DNA from: Microbacterium sp.
Lineage (GTDB): Bacteria > Actinomycetota > Actinomycetes > Actinomycetales > Microbacteriaceae
Direction: 5' to 3'
Assembly: GCA_017306415.1 (NCBI GenBank)
Contig: JAFKIL010000008.1
Span: 1-64,000, forward strand
DNA: 64,000 nucleotides
Within the stretch, counting starts at the first letter, position 1; each line of letters opens with the position of its first letter. Shown here in pieces: positions 17,871 to 26,250 of the stretch. A program made the position numbers and the translations under genes. The notes below the pieces were generated by a model, which ran no database searches, was not told where the DNA came from, and was given only the letters and a program-made list of their open reading frames with translations.

Positions 17871-18869
17871 ATGGCCCGCCCCACGATCCACGACGTCGCC
17901 GCCGCCGCCGGCGTCTCGGTGTCGACGGTCTCGAAGGCGGTGAACGGGCGCTACGGCGTCGCCGAAGCCACCGTCGATCGTGTGCTGCGCGCGGTCAGCG
18001 ACCTCGGGTACGAGTCCAGTCTCATCGCGAGCAGCATGCGCTCCCACAAGACCGGTGTGATCGGGGTCCTCGTCGCCGACTTCGAACCGTTCAGCGCGGA
18101 GGTGCTCAAGGGCGTCGGCACCGCGATGCGCGGCGCCGGTCATGACCTGCTCGCCTACAGCGGCTCGCTGCAGGCGGACGGCGAGGGGTGGGAGCGACGC
18201 TCCCTCAGCCGGCTGAGCGGGACCCTCGTCGACGGCGTCATCATGGTGACGCCCACCGTCGTCAATGTCGCCGCGGAGGTCCCGATCGTCGCGGTCGACC
18301 CGCACACGGGGCCCGCGGATCTGCCGACGGTGGAAGCGGACAGCTTCGGCGGCGCGTGGCAGGCGACGAGCTTCCTCATCGAGCTCGGCCATCGGCGCAT
18401 CGGGTTCATCGCCGGTCGCGCCGACCTGCGCTCGTCGATCGCGCGCGACGCGGGCTACCGCAAGGCGCTCGCCGACGCCGGGCTGATGTTCGATCCGTCG
18501 CTGGTGGGAAGCGGCCGCTACCGACAGGATGCCGTGCGTGAGGTCGCGCGCGAGATGCTGTCGCGCCCCGATCGGCCCACGGCGGTGTTCGCCGCGAACG
18601 ACCTGTCCGCGATCGAGATCATGCGCGTCGCGGCGGAGCTCGGGATCGATGTGCCGCACGACCTGTCGGTGGTGGGCTTCGACGACGTCCCCGAAGCGAC
18701 GCAGGCGAGCCCCGCGTTGACCACGGTGCGCCAGCCGATGCAGCGACTGGGTGAGACCGCCGCCGGAATGCTGCTGCAGCTGATGCGGGGCGAGCCGCTC
18801 AAGGCCACCCGCGTCCGCCTGCCGACGCGCCTCGTGCGCCGGGGGACCACCGCGCCGCCGGCTGCGTGA
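17871..18869 (+). CDS. LacI-family regulator of the importer-GH3 operon, probably leaderless
   Basis: 332 residues from the ATG at 17871 (MARPTIHDVAAAAGVSVSTVSKAVNG, a LacI helix-turn-helix), with hinge (ASSMRSHKTG) and effector domain. No ribosome-binding site precedes this ATG. A TATGCT -10 element at 17857-17862 would start transcription at about the ATG itself, so the mRNA is probably leaderless. The overlapping dyads 22 bases upstream imply autoregulation together with control of the divergent importer. An earlier in-frame start near 17733 would run through the operator and is rejected. Confidence 0.88.
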   Translation: MARPTIHDVAAAAGVSVSTVSKAVNGRYGVAEATVDRVLRAVSDLGYESSLIASSMRSHKTGVIGVLVADFEPFSAEVLKGVGTAMRGAGHDLLAYSGSLQADGEGWERRSLSRLSGTLVDGVIMVTPTVVNVAAEVPIVAVDPHTGPADLPTVEADSFGGAWQATSFLIELGHRRIGFIAGRADLRSSIARDAGYRKALADAGLMFDPSLVGSGRYRQDAVREVAREMLSRPDRPTAVFAANDLSAIEIMRVAAELGIDVPHDLSVVGFDDVPEATQASPALTTVRQPMQRLGETAAGMLLQLMRGEPLKATRVRLPTRLVRRGTTAPPAA

Positions 18870-18878
18870 GAAGATCCG

Positions 18879-18923
18879 TTATGTACCTCCTCTCCCGACT
18901 TATGTAGGAATCAGACGTAATCT
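18879..18923 (+). promoter_or_regulatory. Promoter region of the fused C-glycoside deglycosidase gene with direct repeats
   Basis: TTATGTA occurs at 18879-18885 and 18900-18906, exactly 21 bases (two helical turns) apart, upstream of a possible -10 TAATCT (18918-18923) with no good -35. This is the layout expected for an activator-dependent promoter. GAATCAGAC (18908-18916) just before the -10 recurs at 28561-28569 just before another predicted -10. Confidence 0.45.
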
Positions 18924-19010
18924 CTGCTACCGTGGCGGCGGGCGTCACCGCCCCGCGGGCACGTCGGTGTCCCGCGCGATCGACGCCCCCGGGCGGAAGA
19001 GTGAGCACCG

Positions 19011-20315
19011 ATGCTTCTCGAGAGAGACCTGATCCAGTCCGTCGGATTCCGCAACGTGCGCGAGGGCGGTGAGGTCACCGGGTTCCAGCTGCGTGTGCGC
19101 ATCCCGAACTATCGCGGGCTCGCGGCATCCCTCATCGACGGGATCTCGGTCCGCGTCGACGACATCGTGGACGTCGGGCCCGATGTCCCACTGTGGACGC
19201 TGCAGGGCGGCACCTACACGCTCGCGCAGCTGTGGGACTCCGACGGTGTCCGCTGGCCGCTCGAGGAGGCGGCGATCGTGACGGTGCCCCATCCCGGCGG
19301 GCTCGCCGAGGGCGTCCACGAGGTCTCGGTGGAGGTCCTGCTGCGCGCGTCGTACATCCCGATCGAGCACCAGCCCAGTCGCACGCGCGCGACGCGGCAC
19401 GTCACCCTGTCGCCGGAGGCGGACGGCGCCCCGTTCCGGTACGGCGTCTCGCTCTACAGCTACACCGACGACTTCAACACCGTGCTCGGCCTCGAGGGGG
19501 CCATGGCCGCGATCGCCGACATCGGGGCCACCGGCATCGAGATCCTCGGCGAGGGGCACATCCCGGGCTACCCGGAGCCGACGACGTCGTGGACGGACCG
19601 GTGGTTCGAGCTCCTCGAGCAGTACCGGCTCGAGCCGACGAACTACGGGTCGTGGATCGACACCCGTCTCCACTCCAGCGGTCCGCACGCGCGCGAGTTC
19701 ACGGCCGCGGAGGGCGCCGCGACGCTGCAGCGCGACCTGCGGCTCGCGAAGCGGCTCGGCTTCCGCTTCGTGCGCCCGAAGATCGGGGTCGTGTCGAGCG
19801 ACCTCGTGCCGCATCCGACGTGGACAGAGGCCGTCGAGCGCAGTCTGGACCTCGCCGCCGAGCTGGACGTCGTGATCTGCCCCGAGATCCACTCGCCGAC
19901 CCCGATCAAGCATCCCGTCGTCGAGGAGTACATCGAGTTCATCCAGCGCACTGGGACGAAGCACTTCGGCCTGCTCATCGACACCGGCATCTTCCAGGAC
20001 CGCCCGATCCCGCTGCGCCCCGGCGAGACCCGGGAGACGCGACCCGCGTTCCTCGACGGACTGGGGGTGGACCCCGCGGACTTCGCCGACGTCGCGCCCT
20101 ACGTCGTATTCGTGCAGGCGAAGTTCCACGACATCGACGAGACGCTCGAAGACCAGCAGATCCCGTGGCGCCCCGTGCTCCAGGGGCTCAAGGATGCCGG
20201 CTACGCCGGGTACCTGTCGAGCGAGTACGAAGGGGTGCGCAGCCCGTGGCGCTCGCTCGAGCAGGTGCGCCGCCAGCACTCCCTGATGCGCACCATCGCC
20301 TCGCAGCTCGACTGA
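19011..20315 (+). CDS. Fused beta-alpha C-glycoside deglycosidase-like protein
   Basis: 434 residues. Residues 1-137 resemble the small beta subunit of C-glycoside deglycosidases (DUF6379 type, as DfgB, DgpC and CarC). Residues 142-434 are a TIM barrel of the AP-endonuclease-2/sugar isomerase fold, like the alpha subunit (DfgA, DgpB, CarB). In the alpha part E292 and H294 (PEIHSP), D324 (LLIDTG) and E405 (SSEYEG) match the metal/catalytic pattern of the separate alpha subunits at 29029 and 30190, but the HVHxKF histidine is Gln at 369 (VQAKFHDID). It should cleave the C-C bond of a 3-oxo-C-glycoside by elimination, or be a variant acting on a related ketoglycoside. The characterised enzymes are two separate chains; a single-chain form is unusual. 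An SGNH hydrolase follows. Confidence 0.75.
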   Translation: MLLERDLIQSVGFRNVREGGEVTGFQLRVRIPNYRGLAASLIDGISVRVDDIVDVGPDVPLWTLQGGTYTLAQLWDSDGVRWPLEEAAIVTVPHPGGLAEGVHEVSVEVLLRASYIPIEHQPSRTRATRHVTLSPEADGAPFRYGVSLYSYTDDFNTVLGLEGAMAAIADIGATGIEILGEGHIPGYPEPTTSWTDRWFELLEQYRLEPTNYGSWIDTRLHSSGPHAREFTAAEGAATLQRDLRLAKRLGFRFVRPKIGVVSSDLVPHPTWTEAVERSLDLAAELDVVICPEIHSPTPIKHPVVEEYIEFIQRTGTKHFGLLIDTGIFQDRPIPLRPGETRETRPAFLDGLGVDPADFADVAPYVVFVQAKFHDIDETLEDQQIPWRPVLQGLKDAGYAGYLSSEYEGVRSPWRSLEQVRRQHSLMRTIASQLD

Positions 20316-20361
20316 GGATGCGGCGGGTGGGGCGCGCTTCCGCAGACCGGAACGGAGCGAG

Positions 20362-21540
20362 GTGAACGAGGCGACCACGGGGCTCGTGCGCGCGAGCCTG
20401 CGGGGGATCGTCGACGTCGAGGTCACGGACACCGGCCTCATTCCGCTGCGGCTGCCGTCGCGCGCTCGCGCTCAATCCGACTCGGACTGGATGTGGATCG
20501 CGGCGGAGCAGCCGTCAGGTGTGCGCTGCGCGTTCCGGACAGCCGCGACCTGGATCGAGCTGACGGTGGAGACGATGGGGCTGTTTCTGCCCTGGATCCC
20601 CGACCAGGAGCGGTGGGCGGTGTTCTCCGCGACGGTAGACGGCCACCCCGTCGACGACGCCCGCGTGACGGGCGGCTCGGAACTCCATCTGGGGGAGCCC
20701 GGGGGATCGCGCTTCGTCCAGGGTGCGCCCGCCCTCGTGCGATTCGAACTCGGCGGAACGGGTGCCGAGGAACGCCGGGTCGACGTGTGGCTGCCCCAGA
20801 CGGACCGGGTCGAGATCCGTGACGTCCGAGCCGATGCCCCCCTCCGGCCCGCCGACGGGGTCGATGGCCCGCGGTGGTGGCATTACGGCAGCTCGATCAG
20901 CCACTGCATCGAGGCGACCACGCCGCGCGGTGTGTGGCCCGTGGTCGCCGCCGACCGGCTGGCGCTGGACGTCACGAATCTCGGTTTCGCGGCCAACGCC
21001 CATCTCGATCAGTTCACGGCGCGGGCGATGCGCGACTCCGGCGCGGACCTGCTCAGCCTGAAGGTCGGGATCAACATCGTCGGCGGCGACACCATGAAGC
21101 GGCGGACGTTCATCCCGGCCGTCCACGGCTTCCTCGACACGATCCGCGACGGCGCTCCGACGACCCCGATCCTCGTGGTCTCGCCGATCATCTGCCCGAT
21201 GCACGAAGACACCCCGGGGCCGACCGTCACCGATCCAGAGACAGGGGAGCGGCGCGGAACCCCCGTGCAGACGGCAGATCCGTTCGACCCGCCCCTCACC
21301 CTGCGGTCGGTACGGCAGATCCTGCACGACATCGTGCGGGCGCGCGCGTCGGACGACCCCGCGGTGTTTTACCTGGACGGCCGGGAGCTGTTCGGCGCGG
21401 ACGATCTCGCGGAGCTGCCCGACGGCCTGCATCCGAGCCCCGCCGGGTACCTGCGGATGGCGGAGCGGTTCGCGGGATCGCCCGTCGTCTCGGAGTGGAG
21501 GGCCGGCGCGCGGTCCGTCGCCGGTGACCGTTCCGGCTGA
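20362..21540 (+). CDS. SGNH/GDSL-family hydrolase with N-terminal beta-sandwich (carbohydrate-esterase type)
   Basis: 392 residues from a GTG preceded by GGAGCGAGG. About 165 residues of beta-sandwich precede an SGNH domain: WHYGSSISH carries the nucleophile Ser and LPDGLHPSPAGY carries the Asp/His dyad. There is no signal peptide. The arrangement recalls the CE2/CE3-like esterases, so it may remove acyl groups from sugar moieties before oxidation or deglycosylation. It follows the fused deglycosidase by 47 bases and is probably cotranscribed with it; it converges on the LysR gene. Confidence 0.7.
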   Translation: MNEATTGLVRASLRGIVDVEVTDTGLIPLRLPSRARAQSDSDWMWIAAEQPSGVRCAFRTAATWIELTVETMGLFLPWIPDQERWAVFSATVDGHPVDDARVTGGSELHLGEPGGSRFVQGAPALVRFELGGTGAEERRVDVWLPQTDRVEIRDVRADAPLRPADGVDGPRWWHYGSSISHCIEATTPRGVWPVVAADRLALDVTNLGFAANAHLDQFTARAMRDSGADLLSLKVGINIVGGDTMKRRTFIPAVHGFLDTIRDGAPTTPILVVSPIICPMHEDTPGPTVTDPETGERRGTPVQTADPFDPPLTLRSVRQILHDIVRARASDDPAVFYLDGRELFGADDLAELPDGLHPSPAGYLRMAERFAGSPVVSEWRAGARSVAGDRSG

Positions 21541-21554
21541 ACATCGCTCACCCG

Positions 21555-22490
21555 TCAGGCGTGCGCGCCCGACTCGACGAGCTGCCCGGCCTCGACGAAC
21601 AGTGCGCGCATCCACGCGTGCTCGGGGTCCCGCGAATGGACCGGATGCCACCACAGCGCGTTCACGAGCGGGGTGGCGTCGAACGGGAGGTCCACGACCC
21701 GCAGCCCGCCGATGCGCCGGGCGATCGGCGCGAGCGCAGCCTGGATCAGCCCGATCCGATCGCTGCCCGCGATGAAGTGCGGGAGGGAGAGGAAGCTCTC
21801 CACGACGATCTCGACCCGGGGCTCCACCCCCAGCTGCTGCACCTGGCGTTCGGCGGAGGTGAAGGCGGAGCGCGTCTGGTAGTTCATGACCCACGGCAGC
21901 TCGGTCATGTTCTCCATCGTGAGCGTGTCTCCCACCGCGGTGTTCTCCTCGGCGACGATTCCTACCCAGGTGTCGTGCCACAGGTCGGCGTACGGGAGTT
22001 CGGCGAGGAAGCCGTGCGGGATCACCATGCCGTCCACGGACCGGAGCCGGTTGGCGGCATCCTCGACGATGAGGGGGTTGTGCAGTGCGAAGCGGAAGCG
22101 CACGCCCGGTGCCCGCTCCGCGGCGAGCTCCGCGACGGCGTGGCCGATCGTGGTGAAGCCGTAGTCGGAGCCGTAGATCACGAACTCCCTGGTCGACTCG
22201 GCCGGTGCCCAGGATGCCTGGCTCTCGAAGACGCGGCGTGCGGCCTCGAGGGCGACCGTGGTGTGCTCCGCGAGGCGCAGCGCGAACGGGGTGAGTTCGT
22301 AGGAGTTGCCGCGGCGGGCGAGGATGGGGTCCCCGAAGTGGGTGCGGAGTCGGGCGAGCGAGGCGCTCAGCGCGGGCTGGCTCAGGTGGAGGCGGTCGGC
22401 GGCGCGTGTCACGCTGCGCTCCGTCAGCAGCGCATCGAGCGACACGAGCAGGTTCAGGTCGAGCCGCGAGAGCAGGGCGAGGTCGGTCAC
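21555..22490 (-). CDS. LysR-family regulator (NodD/NahR-like) divergent from the C-glycoside importer operon
   Basis: 311 residues from the GTG at 22490; GGAGG lies about 12 bases upstream. The N-terminus (LDLNLLVSLDALLTERSVTRAADRLHLSQPALSASLARLR) is the LysR winged helix-turn-helix, followed by a substrate-binding domain of two alpha/beta lobes. The LDLNLL start resembles NodD, NahR and PcpR-type members, which sense flavonoids or aromatic compounds; that resemblance is by eye. It lies divergent from the importer that opens the island, so it is the best candidate activator for it, with the aglycone or the glycoside as effector. Confidence 0.85.
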   Translation of the reverse strand: MTDLALLSRLDLNLLVSLDALLTERSVTRAADRLHLSQPALSASLARLRTHFGDPILARRGNSYELTPFALRLAEHTTVALEAARRVFESQASWAPAESTREFVIYGSDYGFTTIGHAVAELAAERAPGVRFRFALHNPLIVEDAANRLRSVDGMVIPHGFLAELPYADLWHDTWVGIVAEENTAVGDTLTMENMTELPWVMNYQTRSAFTSAERQVQQLGVEPRVEIVVESFLSLPHFIAGSDRIGLIQAALAPIARRIGGLRVVDLPFDATPLVNALWWHPVHSRDPEHAWMRALFVEAGQLVESGAHA

Positions 22491-22595
22491 GTCGGTGTGA
22501 TCCTCCGGTGCGGGGGCGGTGGCCCCGAGTGTATCAATGGCCCTGATGCGCGCGCCGTACCGCATCCTTCCCTGCGATGTACCGCTGGGCCCGCA

Positions 22596-22640
22596 GCTTA
22601 TGCAGCATATCGAAAGAACTTATGTGCGTTTCTGGCACAT
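22596..22640. promoter_or_regulatory. Candidate LysR binding region between the LysR gene and the importer operon
   Basis: CTTATG occurs at 22597-22602 and 22619-22624. CATA-N11-TATG spans 22606-22624. A perfect dyad ATGTGC-N7-GCACAT spans 22622-22640. CTTATG also lies upstream of the fused deglycosidase gene (18899-18904). The area sits 75-120 bases before the importer start. Confidence 0.5.
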
Positions 22641-22715
22641 CCGGGCGATACTGAGGCAACAGCACACGGCGCCTCGATGGACGAGTCGTCGACAACGAAG
22701 TCAGAAAGGCTGGAC

Positions 22716-24017
22716 ATGTCACAGCACCGCCGTACCCGGGCGTCGCGGATCGGCCTCATCGCCGCCCCGCTCGCCGTGGGCGCCCTCGTCCTCGCCGGCT
22801 GCTCGGGAACCTCATCCGACAACAGCAGCACCAGCGGGGGTCCGCAGCAGTTCTCGTTCACGTACGTCACCTCCAACAACATCGAGAGCGCCTTCGAGGC
22901 GATCGCGAAGGTGTACATGCAGGAGCACCCGGAGGTGAAGATCACCCTCAACGCGCAGCCGAACGACCAGTACGACCAGACCCTGCGCACCCAGCTGCAG
23001 GCCGGCAACGCCTCCGACCTCGTCGAGACCTCTCCGGGCACCGGTCAGGGCCGCAGCCTCATCCCGCTCGCGAAGGCCGGCTTCCTCGAGCCCCTCAACG
23101 ACAAGGCCACGGCGCTCGTGCCGGAGAACAGCAAGTCGCAGTTCATCCTGAACGGCAAGACGTACGGCGCTCCCACGGACCTGACCTTCATCGGGATGGT
23201 CGAGAACGAGACGGCGGCAAAGGCCGCGGGCGTCTCCACCTTCCCCGCCGACTGGGACTCGCTGAAGGCGGCCTGCACCTCGGCGAAGTCCGCGGGCAAG
23301 TCCTTCGCCGTCCTCGCCGGCGCGGCGGCACCGAACACCGGGCTGCTCGCGATGGTGATCGCAGCGACGCGCGTGTATGCCGACAACCCGAAGTGGGACC
23401 AGGACCGCGCCGACAAGAAGGTCACGTTCGCCGACAGCGACGGCTGGAAGGCCGCGCTCAAGACGGTCACCGACCTCAAGGATGCCGGATGCTTCCAGTC
23501 CGGTGTCGAGGGCGCGGGCTTCGACGCGATCACCAACGGCATGGCGCAGGGCACATCGGTGGCCTCGTTCATCCCCGCTCCCTCGGTCGCACAGCTCGCG
23601 TCGGCAGCGAAGGACCAGACGTTCGCGGTGCAGGCGTTCCCGCCGGCCGCGAGCAGCGACAAGCCGTTCGGGTTCGCGAGCATCAACTACGCGCTGTCGA
23701 TCACGAAGGCGTCGAAGAACAAGGCAGCCGCGCAGGCGTTCCTCGACTGGCTGGGTGAGCCCGCCAACGCCAAGAAGTTCGCCGACATCGACGGCGGACT
23801 CCCGGTCAGCGGCGTGGGAGACCTCGACCTGTCGAAGACGCCGTACGCACCGGTCGCCGACATCCTGAAGTCCGGCGACTACACCGGCCTCCCGAACTCC
23901 AACTGGTCGAACGCCGCGGTCTACGACGCGCTGTCGACGGGGGTCCAGGGTCTGCTCACCGGGCAGAAGTCGGTGAGCGACGTCCTGAAGGCGATGGACG
24001 CCGCCTGGGATCAGTGA
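22716..24017 (+). CDS. ABC transporter substrate-binding lipoprotein, candidate C-glycoside binder
   Basis: 433 residues; ATG at 22716 after AGAAAGG. A lipoprotein signal ends in LAGC near residue 29, then a Ser/Thr linker (SGTSSDNSSTSGG). The remainder is a family-1 type extracellular solute-binding protein. It heads a cluster of two permeases and more than a dozen sugar- and aromatic-modifying genes, so its ligand is probably the C-glycoside or an oligosaccharide-linked form. No ATPase gene accompanies it, as for the other two importers here. Confidence 0.88.
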   Translation: MSQHRRTRASRIGLIAAPLAVGALVLAGCSGTSSDNSSTSGGPQQFSFTYVTSNNIESAFEAIAKVYMQEHPEVKITLNAQPNDQYDQTLRTQLQAGNASDLVETSPGTGQGRSLIPLAKAGFLEPLNDKATALVPENSKSQFILNGKTYGAPTDLTFIGMVENETAAKAAGVSTFPADWDSLKAACTSAKSAGKSFAVLAGAAAPNTGLLAMVIAATRVYADNPKWDQDRADKKVTFADSDGWKAALKTVTDLKDAGCFQSGVEGAGFDAITNGMAQGTSVASFIPAPSVAQLASAAKDQTFAVQAFPPAASSDKPFGFASINYALSITKASKNKAAAQAFLDWLGEPANAKKFADIDGGLPVSGVGDLDLSKTPYAPVADILKSGDYTGLPNSNWSNAAVYDALSTGVQGLLTGQKSVSDVLKAMDAAWDQ

Positions 24018-24059
24018 CCTGATCGGTCCCCGCTGAGGCACGACGAGCGAAGGAAGACG

Positions 24060-25022
24060 ATGACTGCGACGACGCAATCGGAGACGGAGACGCTGGTCGT
24101 GCCTCGCCGGGGCAAGCGGACCGCGGGGCCGGGTGGAGACATCCGGCCCCGCCGGCCCGGACTCCTCAAGTTCGGGCACTGGTGGTGGGCTCTCCCCGGC
24201 GTCCTGCTCGTGATCGCGGTCCACTACGTCGCCACGGGAATCGGCGGGTTCTTCGCCTTCACGAACTGGACCGGAATCGGCGACTGGACCTGGATCGGGT
24301 TCCAGAACTTCGTCAAGATCTTCCAGGACCCGACGAAGATCGGCGCCCTCGGCAACACGCTCTTCCTCGCGTTCGGCTCGGTCATCCTGAGCAACGTCGC
24401 CGGTCTCGTCCTGGCGGTCGGCCTCAACCGGGTGCTGAAGACCCGCTACATCCTGCGGGTGCTGTTCTTCATGCCGGTCGTGCTCAGCCCGCTGGCCACC
24501 TCGTACATCTGGAAGTTCATCTTCGACTACAACGGCCCGCTCAACGCGATCCTGAAAGCCGTGGGATTGGGCGCGCTGGCGCAGCCGTGGCTCGCGAGCC
24601 CGACGTGGTCGATCTGGGCCGTGCTCATCGTGCTCGTGTGGCAGAACACCGGGTTCGCGATGGTCATCTACATGGCGGGTCTCGCGGCGGTTCCGGTCGA
24701 GATCGAGGAGGCGGCCGCGATCGACGGCGCGGGCCTGTGGCAGCGCTTCTGGCACGTGACGCTCCCGGCCATCCGTCCCGCCGTCGCGATCGCGACGACC
24801 CTCGGGATCGTGAACGGGCTGCGCGTGTTCGACCAGATCATGGCGCTCACCGGCGGCGGTCCCGCCGGTGCGACGGAGACGCTCGCGACGCAGGTCTACA
24901 AGCAGGCGTTCTCGCTCGGCAACTTCGGCTACGGCGCCGCGCTGGCGCTGCTGCTGACCATCATCATCCTGGTCTTCGCGGTGATCCAGCAGCGTGTGAC
25001 CCAGGGCCGCTCGGAGGACTGA
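24060..25022 (+). CDS. ABC sugar transporter permease, MalF type
   Basis: 320 residues; ATG after GAAGGAAGA. The cytoplasmic N-terminal tail of about 40 residues precedes six membrane segments. The EAA loop reads EAAAIDGAGLWQRFWHVTLPAI. It pairs with the permease starting one base after its stop to form the channel of the island's importer. Confidence 0.9.
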   Translation: MTATTQSETETLVVPRRGKRTAGPGGDIRPRRPGLLKFGHWWWALPGVLLVIAVHYVATGIGGFFAFTNWTGIGDWTWIGFQNFVKIFQDPTKIGALGNTLFLAFGSVILSNVAGLVLAVGLNRVLKTRYILRVLFFMPVVLSPLATSYIWKFIFDYNGPLNAILKAVGLGALAQPWLASPTWSIWAVLIVLVWQNTGFAMVIYMAGLAAVPVEIEEAAAIDGAGLWQRFWHVTLPAIRPAVAIATTLGIVNGLRVFDQIMALTGGGPAGATETLATQVYKQAFSLGNFGYGAALALLLTIIILVFAVIQQRVTQGRSED

Positions 25023-25023
25023 C

Positions 25024-25860
25024 ATGTTCCGGTACACGAAGCTCTCGCTCCTGCGCGAGGTCGGCCTGTGGCTCCTGGCCCTCGTCTTCCTCCTCCCCTT
25101 CTACTTCCTCATCACCATCGCGCTCAAGCCGGACGACGAGGTGTTCACCACGTCGCCGCTCGCCCCGCCCAGCACCGCCTACTTCGGCAACTTCGCGACC
25201 GTGCTCACCGCGCAGGGCAACTCGAACGTGGTGCTGGGGCTCATCAACAGCCTCATCATCACGGCCGGCAGCATCTTCGGCCTCGTGCTCCTGGGCTCCC
25301 TCACCGGGTACGTCATCGCGCGCAGCACCCGGCGGTGGAGTCGCGGGGTCTACTACCTGTTCCTCATCGCGATCGTGCTCCCCACCCAGCTGGGCGTCGT
25401 CCCGCTCTACATCGGCGCACGGACGATCGGCCTGACCGGGTCGGCGTGGGGCATGATCATCCTCTACACCGGGATGCTGCTGCCGCTGTCGATCTTCCTG
25501 TACGCCGGGTTCTTCCGCGGGCTCGGGATCGAGTACGAGGAGGCCGCGACGATCGACGGCGCGAGCCGCACCCAGATCTTCTTCCGCATCGTCCTCCCGC
25601 TGATGTCGCCCGCGACGGGGACCGTCGCGATCCTCGCGGGCCTCATCGTGTGGAACGACTTCTTCACGTCGCTGATCTTCCTCGGCGGATCGAGCAACCA
25701 GACGCTCCCCGTCGCGATGTACTACTACATCGGGTCGCTCGTCTCGGAGTGGAACAAGATCTTCGCGATCGTGATCGTCTCGATGATCCCGATCCTGGCG
25801 TTCTACCTGTTCGCGCAGAAGCGGTTCATCCAGGGCTTCGCCGGCGGGCTCAAGGGCTGA
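25024..25860 (+). CDS. ABC sugar transporter permease, MalG type
   Basis: 278 residues, six membrane segments, EAA loop EAATIDGASRTQIFFRIVLPLM. It begins one base after the previous stop and is followed four bases later by a SnoaL-like gene, so uptake and metabolism of the substrate are expressed from the same message. Confidence 0.9.
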   Translation: MFRYTKLSLLREVGLWLLALVFLLPFYFLITIALKPDDEVFTTSPLAPPSTAYFGNFATVLTAQGNSNVVLGLINSLIITAGSIFGLVLLGSLTGYVIARSTRRWSRGVYYLFLIAIVLPTQLGVVPLYIGARTIGLTGSAWGMIILYTGMLLPLSIFLYAGFFRGLGIEYEEAATIDGASRTQIFFRIVLPLMSPATGTVAILAGLIVWNDFFTSLIFLGGSSNQTLPVAMYYYIGSLVSEWNKIFAIVIVSMIPILAFYLFAQKRFIQGFAGGLKG

Positions 25861-25864
25861 CGCG

Positions 25865-26236
25865 ATGGGCGACAACCGTGCTGCCTTCGAGCGGTTCTGC
25901 GAGCTGTTCTACACCGAGCGGCGGGTGGCGGATGCCTTCGCCTTCCTCGTCGCCGACGACTACCGCCAGCACAACCCGTCCATCGTCGACGGACCGGCCG
26001 CCGCGATCGAGATGCTGACCCCGAAGTTCGACGGGTCGCCCGACGCGCGGTTCGATATCCAGCGCATCCTCGTCGACGGCGACCTGGCGATGGTGCACGT
26101 GAAGGCTTCGCGACCCGGCGCACCCGACGCCGCGGTCGCGGATATCTACCGATTCGACGGCGGCCGGATCGTCGAGCACTGGGACGTGCTGCAGCAGGTT
26201 CCCGTGCATGCCGCCCACGACCATCCGATGTTCTGA
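25865..26236 (+). CDS. SnoaL-like polyketide-cyclase-fold protein
   Basis: 123 residues with the NTF2/SnoaL cone fold pattern: an N-terminal helix pair (AAFERFCELFYTERRVADAFAFL), the YRQHNP motif and a terminal strand pair (IYRFDGGRIVEHWDVLQQVP). Relatives are described as aldol-type or lactone-type enzymes. Here it is embedded between the importer and a hydroxypyruvate-isomerase-like gene, so a role in rearranging the unstable enone or ketosugar released from C-glycoside cleavage is possible. The real function is unknown. Confidence 0.7.
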   Translation: MGDNRAAFERFCELFYTERRVADAFAFLVADDYRQHNPSIVDGPAAAIEMLTPKFDGSPDARFDIQRILVDGDLAMVHVKASRPGAPDAAVADIYRFDGGRIVEHWDVLQQVPVHAAHDHPMF

Positions 26237-26250
26237 GACGAAGGCGAACC

